Source: Chlorobiaceae bacterium (GTDB lineage: Bacteria > Bacteroidota > Chlorobiia > Chlorobiales > Chlorobiaceae). From it: a stretch of DNA of 64,000 bases. The notes below the pieces were generated by a model. The model was given only the letters and a program-made list of their open reading frames with translations. It made no database searches and was not told where the DNA came from. Below are positions 40,268 to 51,537 of this stretch, piece by piece. Made by a program: the position numbers and the translations under genes. The stretch spans positions 1-64,000 of the forward strand of contig JAAXXI010000004.1 of NCBI GenBank assembly GCA_013334565.1, written 5' to 3'. Position 1 is the first letter of the stretch. Each line of letters begins with the position of its first letter.

Positions 40268-41098
40268 TTGAACACGCAGAACAGTCAGCCTGAAAAAAAG
40301 CATTCGAAGGAGTGGTTCGAGGCCCTGATCATCGCGGCGATAATCGCCACCGTTCTCAGGATTTTCGTCGTCGAGTCCTACCGTATCCCGACAGGCTCGA
40401 TGGAGAACACCCTTCTTGCCGGCGATTTCCTTTTTGTCAACAAATACGTCTACGGTCCGAAAGTTCCTTTCACCGATTTCAGGTTTCCCGGCCTGCACAA
40501 GGTGAACCGTGGAGAGATCATTGTCTTCAAGTATCCGAAGGACCCGTCGCTCAACTATATCAAGCGCTGCGTCGCCGTCAGCGGCGATACCCTGCAGATC
40601 AGGGGGGGCAAACTGTTCATCAACGGCAGTGAAGTGCCTCTTCCGGAACACGGCCAGTATATCGGCAGCAGGGTACCTGCGAACGAACCCGATTTCATGA
40701 TTTTTCCCCAGTCTTCCGGGTACAACAAGGATAATTACGGGCCGATCCGCATTCCCCGCAAAGGCGATGTGGTAAAGCTCACCCAGGCGACATTCCCTCT
40801 TTATGCCTCGGTGATCGCCGGTGAAGGGCATGAAGTGAGCCTTATGGGCAGGGTGGTTTTTGTCGACGGCAGCGCGGCAGACAAATACACCGTTCAGGAC
40901 AACTACTATTTCGCGATGGGCGACAACCGCGATAACAGCCTTGACAGCCGTTTCTGGGGATTTCTGCCTGAAAAGGACATCCTCGGCCAGGCAATGATGG
41001 TTTACTGGTCCTGGAACCCTGACATTTCCATTTTAGGTGATCCCGTTCACAAGCTGGCTTCGATCAGATGGAACCGGCCGGGCCTTTTTGTTCATTGA
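40268..41098 (+). CDS. lepB: Signal peptidase I
   Basis: This 276-residue membrane-bound serine protease cleaves signal peptides from exported proteins. One N-terminal membrane anchor (about 17-36) precedes the catalytic Ser S44 in PTGSMENTL and the general-base Lys K99 in NYIKRCVAVSGD. The box GDNRDNSLDSRFWGF is present. The only start fitting the N-terminus is TTG at 40268, with a weak ribosome-binding site. The stop overlaps the stop of the convergent AsmA-like gene by seven bases. Confidence 0.95.
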   Translation: MNTQNSQPEKKHSKEWFEALIIAAIIATVLRIFVVESYRIPTGSMENTLLAGDFLFVNKYVYGPKVPFTDFRFPGLHKVNRGEIIVFKYPKDPSLNYIKRCVAVSGDTLQIRGGKLFINGSEVPLPEHGQYIGSRVPANEPDFMIFPQSSGYNKDNYGPIRIPRKGDVVKLTQATFPLYASVIAGEGHEVSLMGRVVFVDGSAADKYTVQDNYYFAMGDNRDNSLDSRFWGFLPEKDILGQAMMVYWSWNPDISILGDPVHKLASIRWNRPGLFVH

Positions 41099-41505
41099 CC
41101 GTTTGACTCTTCAGCAAGGACCGTTTCACAGACGGACCTTGCTGAAGAACGCCTTGCCGAGCTGAAGAGAAGGATGTCTGCAAGGTCGGGTAACGGGATT
41201 TCCACGGCGTTGATGATGCGCGGCCTGCTATCTGCTGAAGCGCGTGCCGGTTCCGTTGTGATATCGTTGAGCGTCACCGACCCAAGCGTGACGCTGAGCT
41301 TCAGGGACCCTACGGCCAGACGGCGGCTGTTCGCCGTTTTCAGGGCATAAGCGTCCTGAAGTTCTTTTTTGAACACTCCGTTGAGGAACAGGCCGGAGGA
41401 AAGGTAGAGAAACAGATATGCCGCCGGAAAAAGAACCCCGGGCGAAACCATGAACGCTTTCAGCCAGTTGGCGACGAAACGTTTGTCGAAACGGAAGGGG
41501 TTCAT
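41092..41505 (-). CDS. Short membrane-anchored protein resembling the N-terminus of AsmA-like proteins
   Basis: This 137-residue protein has one N-terminal membrane helix (about 20-42) followed by a strand-rich segment (SLKLSVTLGSVTLNDITTEP) that looks like the start of AsmA/DUF748-type periplasmic proteins, which normally run to many hundreds of residues. The C-terminal tail is Ser/Arg/Glu-rich and does not look like that family. It could be a truncated remnant cut by lepB, whose 3' end overlaps its own, or a real small protein. No function is assigned. Confidence 0.5.
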   Translation of the reverse strand: MNPFRFDKRFVANWLKAFMVSPGVLFPAAYLFLYLSSGLFLNGVFKKELQDAYALKTANSRRLAVGSLKLSVTLGSVTLNDITTEPARASADSRPRIINAVEIPLPDLADILLFSSARRSSARSVCETVLAEESNGQ

Positions 41506-41634
41506 GGGAATGGCTGTTTTGCAGCAGCTTTTTCAGCTTCGCTCCCGCCCGGAGGAGCGACGGCAACATTTAACGATACGAAATAAATCGCTTTATTACG
41601 CTTTTACTTATAATCATTACCCTTTCATGCCTTT

Positions 41635-43134
41635 ATGACAATTCATCAGACAGGCATATCCTACCTGCTCAAGCCCCTGGTCAGGGAGGTTCATGCCGAC
41701 ACGGAGACCCCGGTATCCGTATACCTCAAGCTTCAGCGCCCGAATTCATGCCTTCTTGAATCGGTCGAGGGGGAGGAGTACCTTGCCCGTTTTTCCTATA
41801 TCGCCATCGATCCCGTCGCCATTCTGAAGGGGTCGGTCGATGGCCCTGCCAGCATCGAAATTTTCAACGAGAAATTCAGCGGCCTCCGTGCTCTTGCAGA
41901 AGGGGAGCCCGACCTCCGCAGGAAGATCGACCGATGCCTCGACGCTTTCGATACCGAAGTGATTCCTCGCAAAAAAAACGGTACGCCGCAGATGATCACT
42001 TCGGGCGTATTCGGTTATTTCAGTTACGATGCGATGCACCTGATAGAAAGGATCCCGAAACCGGAATTTCCCGATCCGGCAGGCATGCCCGACATCCTGC
42101 TGCTTTTCTGCGATACGCTGGTGATTTTCGACAATATCATGCGCAAGGTTTTCATCGTGTCGAACTATCTCGATGAATCCGATAAATCCGAGGCACTTCG
42201 GAAAATCGACGAAATAGCCGAACGGATGTTCATGCCCCTGACGAGGGACGATATCGCTTTCAGGCCCGAACAGCCGGAGGTGGTGGTGTCTAACACGGAG
42301 CATGATGAGTACCTTCAGAAGGTGCTCAGGGCAAAAGAGTACATCTTGGCGGGCGATATTTTCCAGGTGCAGATTTCCCAGAGGCTCCGCAGGAAGCTCA
42401 ACACCCGTCCGTTCGACGTCTACCGGATGCTGCGCACCATAAACCCGTCGCCCTACCTATATTTCTACGATCTTGGTGATTTCCACATCGTCGGCTCGTC
42501 GCCGGAACTTCTGGTCAAGGTGGAACGGGACCCTGCCGGCCGCAGGATGGTCGACACCAGGCCCATTGCAGGGACGAGGCACCGCGGCAGCACCTGGGAG
42601 GAGGACGAACGTATCGCGAAGGAGCTCCTTTCCGATGAGAAGGAACTGGCGGAACATCTCATGCTTATCGACCTCAGCCGGAACGATATCGGGAGGATCG
42701 CCAAAATCGGAACTGTCGAGACCAACGAGATGATGGTGGTCGAGAAATACTCCCACGTGATGCATATCGTCAGCAATGTGCGCGGGGAGCTCAGGGACGA
42801 TCTGGGGACAATGGACGCTTTCTGGTCCTGTTTTCCCGCCGGTACACTTACCGGTGCGCCGAAAGTGCGGGCCATGGAGATCATCTACGAGCTCGAAAAG
42901 GAGAAACGAGGGCTTTACGGCGGGGCAGTGGGCTTCCTCGATTTCAAGGGAAACCTCGTGACTGCGATTGCCATACGCACCATGGTAATAAAGGACGGAA
43001 CAATCTATTTTCAGGCTGCCGGAGGCATCGTGGCCGATTCCAGGCCCGAATCGGAATATGAGGAAACCATGAACAAGATGAGGGCCGGTCTGACAGCCAT
43101 CCAGAATATCGAAACGATAGCAAACATACAGTAA
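41635..43134 (+). CDS. trpE: Anthranilate synthase component I
   Basis: This 499-residue chorismate-utilising enzyme makes anthranilate, the first step of tryptophan synthesis, together with a glutamine amidotransferase (TrpG). Chorismate-site motifs are PIAGTRHRG, LSRNDIGRI and GTLTGAPKVRAMEII. The N-terminal region carries the tryptophan feedback-site segment (LLESVEG). TrpG is not adjacent, so the operon is split here. PabB is an alternative, but the length and N-terminus favour TrpE. I see no attenuator leader upstream. Confidence 0.94.
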   Translation: MTIHQTGISYLLKPLVREVHADTETPVSVYLKLQRPNSCLLESVEGEEYLARFSYIAIDPVAILKGSVDGPASIEIFNEKFSGLRALAEGEPDLRRKIDRCLDAFDTEVIPRKKNGTPQMITSGVFGYFSYDAMHLIERIPKPEFPDPAGMPDILLLFCDTLVIFDNIMRKVFIVSNYLDESDKSEALRKIDEIAERMFMPLTRDDIAFRPEQPEVVVSNTEHDEYLQKVLRAKEYILAGDIFQVQISQRLRRKLNTRPFDVYRMLRTINPSPYLYFYDLGDFHIVGSSPELLVKVERDPAGRRMVDTRPIAGTRHRGSTWEEDERIAKELLSDEKELAEHLMLIDLSRNDIGRIAKIGTVETNEMMVVEKYSHVMHIVSNVRGELRDDLGTMDAFWSCFPAGTLTGAPKVRAMEIIYELEKEKRGLYGGAVGFLDFKGNLVTAIAIRTMVIKDGTIYFQAAGGIVADSRPESEYEETMNKMRAGLTAIQNIETIANIQ

Positions 43135-43159
43135 AGACTAAATAAAAACAGGTGCAACG

Positions 43160-44674
43160 ATGAAAAAGAAGCTTACCACCGCGAAATACCTGCTTCTGGT
43201 TTTTGCAGGCATTGTTCTTGGAGCAGTTGTTTTTTCCAATCTGGAGTTCCGGTTGGGCTCCGAAGGATTCACGCTTTCGGCAAAGCCGAATTATGCGACT
43301 GCGAAAAACAATTTCGAGAATTATCCCATCCAGACGCTGAAAAGCTTCAACGAAGCCTTTGTGCAGATTGCGGAGTCGGCAACCCCCTCTGTGGTCACTG
43401 TTTTTACCGAAAAGAAAATGACCGAGAGGGTCATCATCCCGTTCAATTTTTTCGGAAATCCCTTCGATGACATGTTCGGAAATTCCCGCAGGACACCGGG
43501 AAACGGCAGCGGGAACGTGAAGCGGGGACTCGGCTCCGGCGTCATCGTGACGGAAGACGGTTATATCCTTACGAACAACCATGTCATCGACGGTGCCGAT
43601 CAGATTTACGTCAGGACTTCCGACAACAGGAGGATCGATGCGAAAATCGTAGGCAAGGACCCGAAAACGGACCTTGCCGTCATCAAGGTCAACGCGAAAG
43701 GACTGAAGCCTTTACCATTCGGTGACAGTGACAGGCTGCGTGTCGGCGAATGGGTGATTGCCATCGGCAGCCCTCTCGGCGAATCCCTCGCACGGACGGT
43801 TACCCAGGGCATCGTGAGCGCCAAGGGACGGGCCAATGTAGGCCTGGCTGATTACGAAGATTTCATCCAGACCGATGCGGCGATCAACCCCGGAAATTCG
43901 GGTGGCCCCCTGATCAACATCAATGGCGAGCTTGTCGGCATCAATACCGCCATTGCCAGCCGCACGGGCGGGTTTGAAGGCATCGGCTTCGCGGTCCCGT
44001 CCAATATGGCCAGGCAGGTACTGACATCGCTCATCACTACCGGCAAGGTTTCAAGGGGATATCTCGGCGTCACGCTCCAGGACATCGACGACAATCTTGC
44101 AAAAGGGCTTCGTCTCCAGAAAACCGAGGGAGTCCTTGTCGGAACGGTTGTCGAGGGTAGTCCAGCCCAGAAAGGCGGTATCAGGACCGGTGACGTGCTG
44201 CTTGAATTCAACAGCAACAAGATTACGGACAGCGCCGAACTGCGCAACTGGATAGCGGCCCAGGCCCCGGGCACAGCAGTCACGCTGAAAGGGCTCAGGG
44301 ACGGCCGGCCCGTCGTTTTCCAGGTCAGGCTCGATCCACTTCCGGCAAAAGAGCTCGCTGGATCACAGCCGCAGCCGCAGGCCGGGGCTGTTTCCGCCCT
44401 TGGTTTCCATGCCGAGGAGCTGACGGCGCAGACAGCGGTACGTTTCAACCTGAAGCAGGGTGAAGGGAAGGTTGTCATCACCGCGGTCGAACCTTCATCG
44501 AATGCCGCCATGGCCGGAATCCGGCCGGGTGACGTCATTCTCTCGGTCAACAGGCAGCCCGTTGCATCATTTGCGGCTTACAGCGCACTGGTAAAAAGTG
44601 TCAGGGAAGGCGACCTGCTTTTCCTGCTTGTCGAGCGTGGAGGCAACAGGATCTATTTTGCGTACAATGTCTAA
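43160..44674 (+). CDS. DegP/HtrA-type periplasmic serine protease
   Basis: This 504-residue Do-family protease/chaperone has an N-terminal hydrophobic anchor or signal (about 8-26). The catalytic triad is H141 (TNNHVIDG), D171 (KTDLAVIK) and S247 (GNSGGPLIN). Two PDZ domains follow (about 285-370 and 400-500). It degrades misfolded envelope proteins. It is downstream of trpE by 25 bases but functionally unrelated, and a strong terminator follows it. DegP and DegQ cannot be separated by eye. Confidence 0.95.
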   Translation: MKKKLTTAKYLLLVFAGIVLGAVVFSNLEFRLGSEGFTLSAKPNYATAKNNFENYPIQTLKSFNEAFVQIAESATPSVVTVFTEKKMTERVIIPFNFFGNPFDDMFGNSRRTPGNGSGNVKRGLGSGVIVTEDGYILTNNHVIDGADQIYVRTSDNRRIDAKIVGKDPKTDLAVIKVNAKGLKPLPFGDSDRLRVGEWVIAIGSPLGESLARTVTQGIVSAKGRANVGLADYEDFIQTDAAINPGNSGGPLININGELVGINTAIASRTGGFEGIGFAVPSNMARQVLTSLITTGKVSRGYLGVTLQDIDDNLAKGLRLQKTEGVLVGTVVEGSPAQKGGIRTGDVLLEFNSNKITDSAELRNWIAAQAPGTAVTLKGLRDGRPVVFQVRLDPLPAKELAGSQPQPQAGAVSALGFHAEELTAQTAVRFNLKQGEGKVVITAVEPSSNAAMAGIRPGDVILSVNRQPVASFAAYSALVKSVREGDLLFLLVERGGNRIYFAYNV

Positions 44675-44716
44675 ACTTTTTTGCCGGACGGAATAAGAAT
44701 CGTACATTTATTGGAA

Positions 44717-44754
44717 GTAAAGTCAGCTGAGCCGTGCTGACTTTACTTTTTTTT
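44717..44754 (+). terminator. Terminator after the DegP-type gene
   Basis: A perfect 11-bp stem, GTAAAGTCAGC with its complement around an 8-base loop, is followed by eight T residues. It separates the protease gene from greA. Confidence 0.9.
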
Positions 44755-44828
44755 GTATCGTGAGCCTGTCCCGGTTACAGCATTATTTTCAAGGTCTTTA
44801 CCTTTCAAACAACAAAAGCGCGAGAGAG

Positions 44829-45308
44829 ATGAGTGACAGAATTTACCTGACCAGGGATGGTTACAACCGGCTTAAGGACGAGTTGTATGTGCTGGTGCAT
44901 GAAACCAGAAAGGAAGTTCTGGAGAAAATAGCGGAGGCCCGCTCCCATGGCGATCTGAGCGAAAATGCGGAATATGACGCTGCACGCGAGGAGCAGTCCC
45001 AGACAGAAGCACGCATCGCTGACATTGAGAACAAGCTTGCGTCAGCCAGCATTCTCGACCCGAAGCAGATCAAAACCGACAAGGTGTATATCCTGACTTC
45101 AGTGAAATTGAAAAACCTTGATGACCAGGAGGAAATTATCGAGTACACGCTCGTTTCATCGGAAGAGGCCGACACCGACCTCGGCAAGATATCCGTGCGC
45201 TCTCCTGTCGGAAAGTCGCTCATCGGCAAGACGGTGGGGGACAAGGTAAGCATCAGGGTTCCAAGCGGCGAACTGCATTACCAGGTCCTCGATATTTTCG
45301 TTAAATAG
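44829..45308 (+). CDS. greA: Transcription elongation factor GreA
   Basis: This 159-residue factor rescues backtracked RNA polymerase by stimulating transcript cleavage. The N-terminal coiled coil carries the acidic tip ([17 protein letters not shown]), and the C-terminal FKBP-like domain has [13 protein letters not shown]. The frame extends 23 codons upstream to a GTG inside the terminator tail, but the ATG at 44829 follows GAGAGAG and starts the family-typical [12 protein letters not shown]. It is transcribed alone after the terminator at 44717. Confidence 0.96.
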   Translation: MSDRIYLTRDGYNRLKDELYVLVHETRKEVLEKIAEARSHGDLSENAEYDAAREEQSQTEARIADIENKLASASILDPKQIKTDKVYILTSVKLKNLDDQEEIIEYTLVSSEEADTDLGKISVRSPVGKSLIGKTVGDKVSIRVPSGELHYQVLDIFVK

Positions 45309-45366
45309 ATTTCTTCCCGGTTTTTACGATCACCCGGTCAATGTTCAACACTTTACGGTGAATGCC

Positions 45367-45759
45367 ATGAAAAAAATATTCCTTGTGCTTTTCAGCCTCT
45401 GTTTGTTTTCATTTACAGCTTCAGCGAAACAGCCAGTACCCTGCCAGAAACCTGCAGTTCCTCCATGCCCTATGATGGGCGGCATGCAGATGTCCTGCCC
45501 GATGTCCGGAGTGATGCAGACGATTGTCGAGGTCATGAAAATTGAGCAGAAGCTTCTCAGCGGCAGCAAGGGTATTGACAAATCCGCCCTGAAGATGGAG
45601 CTGGAGCAGAAAATATCGGCGCTGGACAAGCAGATGGCAGACATGAAATGCCCCATGCCGGCCATCCAGGCTTCCCAGGCGCCTGCAGCCGGCGCGCCGG
45701 TGCCCTGTCCGATGCAGAACGGCATGCCCTGCAACATGACGATCCAGCCCCTGAAATAA
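45367..45759 (+). CDS. Exported Met/Cys-rich protein with repeated CPM motifs
   Basis: This 130-residue protein has a clear signal peptide (1-20, cut near TASA/KQ). The mature part holds six Cys (26, 34, 44, 95, 114 and 122) and many Met; CPM occurs four times (34, 44, 95 and 114), with a helical charged segment between (50-93). Clustered thioether and thiol ligands suggest periplasmic soft-metal (copper, silver or mercury) binding, but disulfide roles are also possible. It is not lipidated by the usual lipobox. I do not recognise a family. A terminator follows, so it is monocistronic. Confidence 0.65.
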   Translation: MKKIFLVLFSLCLFSFTASAKQPVPCQKPAVPPCPMMGGMQMSCPMSGVMQTIVEVMKIEQKLLSGSKGIDKSALKMELEQKISALDKQMADMKCPMPAIQASQAPAAGAPVPCPMQNGMPCNMTIQPLK

Positions 45760-45791
45760 TCCTGTTTTTTCCTTCAGGAAAGAATATTGCG

Positions 45792-45822
45792 AAGCCCGGA
45801 GTTTTCCGGGCTTTTCTTTTTC
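45792..45822 (+). terminator. Terminator after the CPM-motif gene
   Basis: AAGCCCGGA and TCCGGGCTT flank a 4-base loop and are followed by a T-rich run. A typical rho-independent terminator. Confidence 0.88.
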
Positions 45823-45970
45823 CCGGCGGAAAAAGTCCCGAGAAATCCGCGCTTTTTTTATATTCAGATGCCTGTTTTTTCCTCAAAGCTGCCAAAAGGC
45901 TGCGAACAGGCAATGAGGGGGAACGGTAAGGCGCGTTTTATCCGCAACTTACGGTTTTCTCTTGGGAAAT

Positions 45971-46234
45971 ATGCTGCAAACAGGTGAAAATCTTAACCAG
46001 TTATTGTATATGGGTAAACGTCAGATCATTTTTCGCCAGGACAAGATCGGCAACAATCAGGAACTGCTGAACCGGGAAGTGAACCTGGTGACCACCGAGA
46101 ACAGGGTGTGGCACGGCAGGGTGATCGCAGTAAGTGAAGGGGATATAAGGCTCAGGGACGACCGATCCGGCAAGCATAAATTTGCCGTTTCAGAGATCGA
46201 CCGGATTTTTCTCGACGTCAAAACAGATTATTAA
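45971..46234 (+). CDS. Small protein with Sm/SH3-like strand pattern, upstream of tpiA
   Basis: A protein of 87 residues if started at 45971, or 74 if started at the Met at 46010; neither has a strong ribosome-binding site. The core (VNLVTTENRVWHGRVIAVSE, then DIRLRDDRSGKHKFAVSEID) alternates strands and turns like a small Sm/SH3 barrel, as in LSm or Hfq-like proteins, but the Hfq RNA-binding signatures are absent. It ends three bases before tpiA, so the two are probably cotranscribed. The function is unknown. Confidence 0.6.
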   Translation: MLQTGENLNQLLYMGKRQIIFRQDKIGNNQELLNREVNLVTTENRVWHGRVIAVSEGDIRLRDDRSGKHKFAVSEIDRIFLDVKTDY

Positions 46235-46237
46235 GTC

Positions 46238-46990
46238 ATGCGTACAAAAATAGTTGTCGGCAACTGGAAAATGAACAACACCATTGCCGAATCGACAAAA
46301 CTGGCGAGCGAACTGCTTGCACAACTTGGCGAAGGTTTTTCTGGCTGCGAGGTAGGAATCGCGCCGACTTTTCCTGCATTGCAGCCTGTCGGCGCACTTC
46401 TCGAAAACGGCCCGGTGCATCTTGTGGCGCAGAACTGCCATTACGAAAACGACGGAGCCTATACCGGTGAAGTATCGGCAAGGATGCTCAAGGCTGTCGG
46501 GTGCGCCTATGTCATCATCGGTCACTCCGAACGCCGCCAGTATTTCGGCGAAACCAACGCCACAGTGAACCTCAGGGTGAAGAAAGCGCTGAGTGAAGGC
46601 TTGAAAGTGATCATGTGCGTTGGCGAAACGCTCGAAGAGCGCGAAGCCGGGGTTACCGGAGCCGTCGTGTCCTCCCAGGTCAGGGAAGGGCTCGAGGGGA
46701 TCGACGATATCAGCGATCTGGTCATCGCCTATGAACCGGTCTGGGCCATCGGCACCGGCAAGACCGCCTCATCCGCGCAGGCCGAGGAAGTACACGACCT
46801 GATCCGCACCGTCCTTGTAAAACTGTATGGAGAATCCGTCGCTTCCGCTATCCGTATCCAGTACGGGGGAAGCGTGAAACCCTCCAATGCCGTCGAACTT
46901 TTTGCCATGCCGAACATCGACGGTGGCCTTATCGGCGGGGCCAGCCTCAACGCTGCCGACTTCGCGGCTATTGTCAATGCCGCCAGGTGA
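46238..46990 (+). CDS. tpiA: Triosephosphate isomerase
   Basis: This 250-residue TIM-barrel enzyme interconverts dihydroxyacetone phosphate and glyceraldehyde 3-phosphate. Catalytic residues are K11 (NWKMN), H96 (IGHSERR) and E166 ([14 protein letters not shown], with the mobile loop). The phosphate-binding [10 protein letters not shown] is present. It starts three bases after the small Sm-like gene. The REP-like element begins right after its stop. Confidence 0.98.
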   Translation: MRTKIVVGNWKMNNTIAESTKLASELLAQLGEGFSGCEVGIAPTFPALQPVGALLENGPVHLVAQNCHYENDGAYTGEVSARMLKAVGCAYVIIGHSERRQYFGETNATVNLRVKKALSEGLKVIMCVGETLEEREAGVTGAVVSSQVREGLEGIDDISDLVIAYEPVWAIGTGKTASSAQAEEVHDLIRTVLVKLYGESVASAIRIQYGGSVKPSNAVELFAMPNIDGGLIGGASLNAADFAAIVNAAR

Positions 46991-48961
<1,971 letters not shown>

Positions 48962-49021
48962 TCAGAATGAGCAGGGAGCTGTAAACGGGGAAGGATGGCT
49001 GGATACGGTGAGCTCCGGCTT

Positions 49022-49110
49022 CATCTTTTCTTGCGTCAGCATTACCTGCATCAAGTTACAAGGGTTTGATCTCAGCTGAATCCATAACGACAATCAGCAC
49101 CCCCAAGATG
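49022..49110 (-). promoter_or_regulatory. TPP riboswitch upstream of thiC
   Basis: On the minus strand the conserved THI-box features are readable: GGGGGTGC near the 5' end, then CTGAGATCAAACCCTT, then CTTGATGCAGGTAATGCTGACGCAAG-like sequence (here split as ACTTGATGCAGGTAATGC and TGACGCAAG). P1 can form between CATCTT (5') and AAGATG (3'). It precedes thiC by about 85 bases in the sense direction, as expected for thiamine control. No classical terminator follows, so control may be by start-site masking. Confidence 0.85.
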
Positions 49111-49121
49111 AGAATCTCATC
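49107..49121. promoter_or_regulatory. 15-bp perfect palindrome at the riboswitch 5' edge
   Basis: GATGAGAATCTCATC is a perfect inverted repeat. Its left part overlaps the 5' strand of the riboswitch P1 helix, so the two pairings compete in RNA. It is also central between the divergent thiC and recD2 genes and could be a DNA operator. Confidence 0.45.
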
Positions 49122-49199
49122 GGCACAATACTTAAATTCACCTTATTTTACAAATCGGTGAGATTTTCGGGCATCGGCGGTTTCAGGAGGATACAAGGA

Positions 49200-51446
49200 A
49201 TGATGAACGTTGCGGGCAGATCGGAACATGAACAGAAGGATATCGGGGCAACCACAGGCCTTCCAACGGGGGAGAGGCTGAGCGGCATTGTGGAAAAGGT
49301 GACGTTTTTCAATGCCGAAAACGGTTTTTCGGTGCTGAAGGTCAAATTCGAAGGGGAACGGGAACCGTCAGCCGTCATCGGGCATGTCGCGGCTGTCAGC
49401 GAGGGCGAGCACATCGAAGCGGTCGGCGCATGGCAGAACGACAAAACCTGGGGACGTCAGTTCAGGGCGGACCGGCTGACGGTGGTCCCTCCCGACACGC
49501 TCGAGGGTATCCGCAGATACCTCTCTTCCGGGATGGTCAAAGGTATCGGCGCCCATTTCGCCGACGTGCTTGTCCGCGCGTTCGGCGAGGATGTTTTCAC
49601 TGTCATCGAGGACCACCCGGAACGCCTGCTCGAACTGCCGGGCATCGGGCGCAAGCGCATGGACCAGGTGGTTTCCGCATGGGCCGAACAGCGCGCGGTC
49701 AGGAAGATCATGGTGTTCCTGCAGTCCCATGGCGTCGGGACGGCAAGGGCGGTAAGGATTTTCAGGGCATACGGCGAAGAAGCCATATCGGTCGTTACAT
49801 CGAACCCTTACCGGCTCACCCTCGATATTCCCGGCATCGGTTTCAGGACCGCCGACCAGATAGCGCGCAATCTCGGGGTGCCGACTGACTCTCCGATGCG
49901 GGCTCGCGCCGCGATCGGGCACGTGCTGCTCGAGCTTTCGTCTGCGGGACACTGCCGCATACCCGAAAAAATGCTTGTCGAATCCTGCGGCACCCTGCTC
50001 GATATCCCGGCACCCGTGATCGGGGATGCTCTTAAACAGGAGCTTTCCATCGGTAACGTCATATCGGTCGGTGAGGCTGAGGAGCGCTGCTACTACCTGA
50101 ACGAACTCTACCGGGCCGAGAAGGGCATTGCGGCACATCTCCGGCGTCTCATGCGGGGAAAGCTGCCGTGGAGGAGCACCGATACGATGACCTCCATTAC
50201 GATGGCCGAACGGCACTCGGGCATAGAGCTGTCGGAGTCGCAGCGCAATGCCGTCGCACTGGCGCTGGACAGCAAGCTGCTGGTGATCACCGGAGGTCCG
50301 GGGGTCGGCAAGACGACGATTATCAATACCTTCCTTGCCATTCTCGGTTCGGGCAGGCTTGAAGTTATGCTTTGCGCTCCCACCGGCAGGGCGGCCAAGC
50401 GCCTTGCCGAAGCGACGGGCAGGGAGGCGAAGACCATCCACAGGCTGCTCGAGTTCGATCCCCACCTTCGTGATTTCAAGAGGGGGCCTTCCAACCCGCT
50501 CCATGCAGACCTGGTTGTCGTGGACGAGTCTTCGATGATCGACGTGGTGCTGATGAACCGGCTTCTCGGAGCTGTTCCCGATCATGCCGCTGTCGTGTTT
50601 GCCGGGGATGTGGACCAGCTTCCCCCTGTCGGTCCCGGTTTCGTGCTTGCCGACATGATCCGCTCCGGTGCCGTCCCTGTCGTACGGCTGACTGAAATAT
50701 TCCGCCAGGCGCAGTCGTCGATGATTATCGTCAACGCGCACCGCATCAACCATGGAGAACAGCCCGCACAATCCCCCGGTCCGGGGCTTTCCGATTTCTA
50801 CATCGTCGAAACCAATGCAGCCGCCGATATCCGGCGCAGGCTCCTGCAGGTCATCTGCCAGAGGATTCCCGCCCGTTTCGGCCTCGATCCCCTGCGGGAC
50901 ATCCAGGTTCTTTCTCCCATGAACAAAGGCGTGCTCGGCACGAAAGCCCTCAACGAGCTCCTGCAGGAAACGCTGAACCCCGGGAACCGCAAAAAGCTTG
51001 TCCGGTTCGGTACTTCGTTCGCCGAGGGCGACAAGGTGATCCAGCTGGTGAACAATTACGACAGGGAGGTGTTCAACGGCGATATCGGGCGCATCGTTTC
51101 CGTCGATGAAGAAGAGGGATCGATGACTGTACGCTACGACGACCGGGAGGCGGTGTATGAGGCCGCCGATCTCGACGAGATCACGCTTGCCTATGCCATC
51201 ACCATCCACAAGAGCCAGGGCTCGGAATATCCTGCCGTCGTCATTCCCCTTGCCATGCAGCACTACACCCTGCTTGAAAGGAACCTCATCTACACGGCTG
51301 TCACCAGGGCGAAAAAACTCGTGATGATCATCGGCGATCCCAGGGCCCTTGCCATGGCCATCGCCGAAAAACGCGCCTCCGGAAGGCTTACGGGGCTAGC
51401 GCAACTGATTGCCGAAGAGAACACTGACGGCTTCCGGCAAGGTTGA
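49200..51446 (+). CDS. recD2: RecD2-type ATP-dependent DNA helicase
   Basis: This 748-residue SF1B helicase works outside RecBCD. N-terminal OB-like and helix-hairpin-helix regions (LSSGMVKGIGAHFADVLV) precede the helicase core with Walker A GGPGVGKTTIINTF, the DExx box VVVDESSMID, and C-terminal motif ITIHKSQGSEY. The ATG at 49200 follows AGGAGG at nine bases; a GTG at 49158 also opens the frame. RecB and RecC are absent here, fitting RecD2. It is a single gene, divergent from thiC. Confidence 0.95.
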   Translation: MMNVAGRSEHEQKDIGATTGLPTGERLSGIVEKVTFFNAENGFSVLKVKFEGEREPSAVIGHVAAVSEGEHIEAVGAWQNDKTWGRQFRADRLTVVPPDTLEGIRRYLSSGMVKGIGAHFADVLVRAFGEDVFTVIEDHPERLLELPGIGRKRMDQVVSAWAEQRAVRKIMVFLQSHGVGTARAVRIFRAYGEEAISVVTSNPYRLTLDIPGIGFRTADQIARNLGVPTDSPMRARAAIGHVLLELSSAGHCRIPEKMLVESCGTLLDIPAPVIGDALKQELSIGNVISVGEAEERCYYLNELYRAEKGIAAHLRRLMRGKLPWRSTDTMTSITMAERHSGIELSESQRNAVALALDSKLLVITGGPGVGKTTIINTFLAILGSGRLEVMLCAPTGRAAKRLAEATGREAKTIHRLLEFDPHLRDFKRGPSNPLHADLVVVDESSMIDVVLMNRLLGAVPDHAAVVFAGDVDQLPPVGPGFVLADMIRSGAVPVVRLTEIFRQAQSSMIIVNAHRINHGEQPAQSPGPGLSDFYIVETNAAADIRRRLLQVICQRIPARFGLDPLRDIQVLSPMNKGVLGTKALNELLQETLNPGNRKKLVRFGTSFAEGDKVIQLVNNYDREVFNGDIGRIVSVDEEEGSMTVRYDDREAVYEAADLDEITLAYAITIHKSQGSEYPAVVIPLAMQHYTLLERNLIYTAVTRAKKLVMIIGDPRALAMAIAEKRASGRLTGLAQLIAEENTDGFRQG

Positions 51447-51537
51447 ACCGGTTTTTTAGTTATATTGCGTCCCTTGAGTTCCTGCATGGTTTTTTCCCTG
51501 CGGTACGCGGTATTTGCCAAACCATCACTCCCTTGCA

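Noticed and set aside
49368..51263. 631-codon open frame on the minus strand inside recD2
   Set aside because: It lies fully antisense to a clear RecD2 helicase and has no recognisable motifs; high GC at third positions keeps the opposite frame open.
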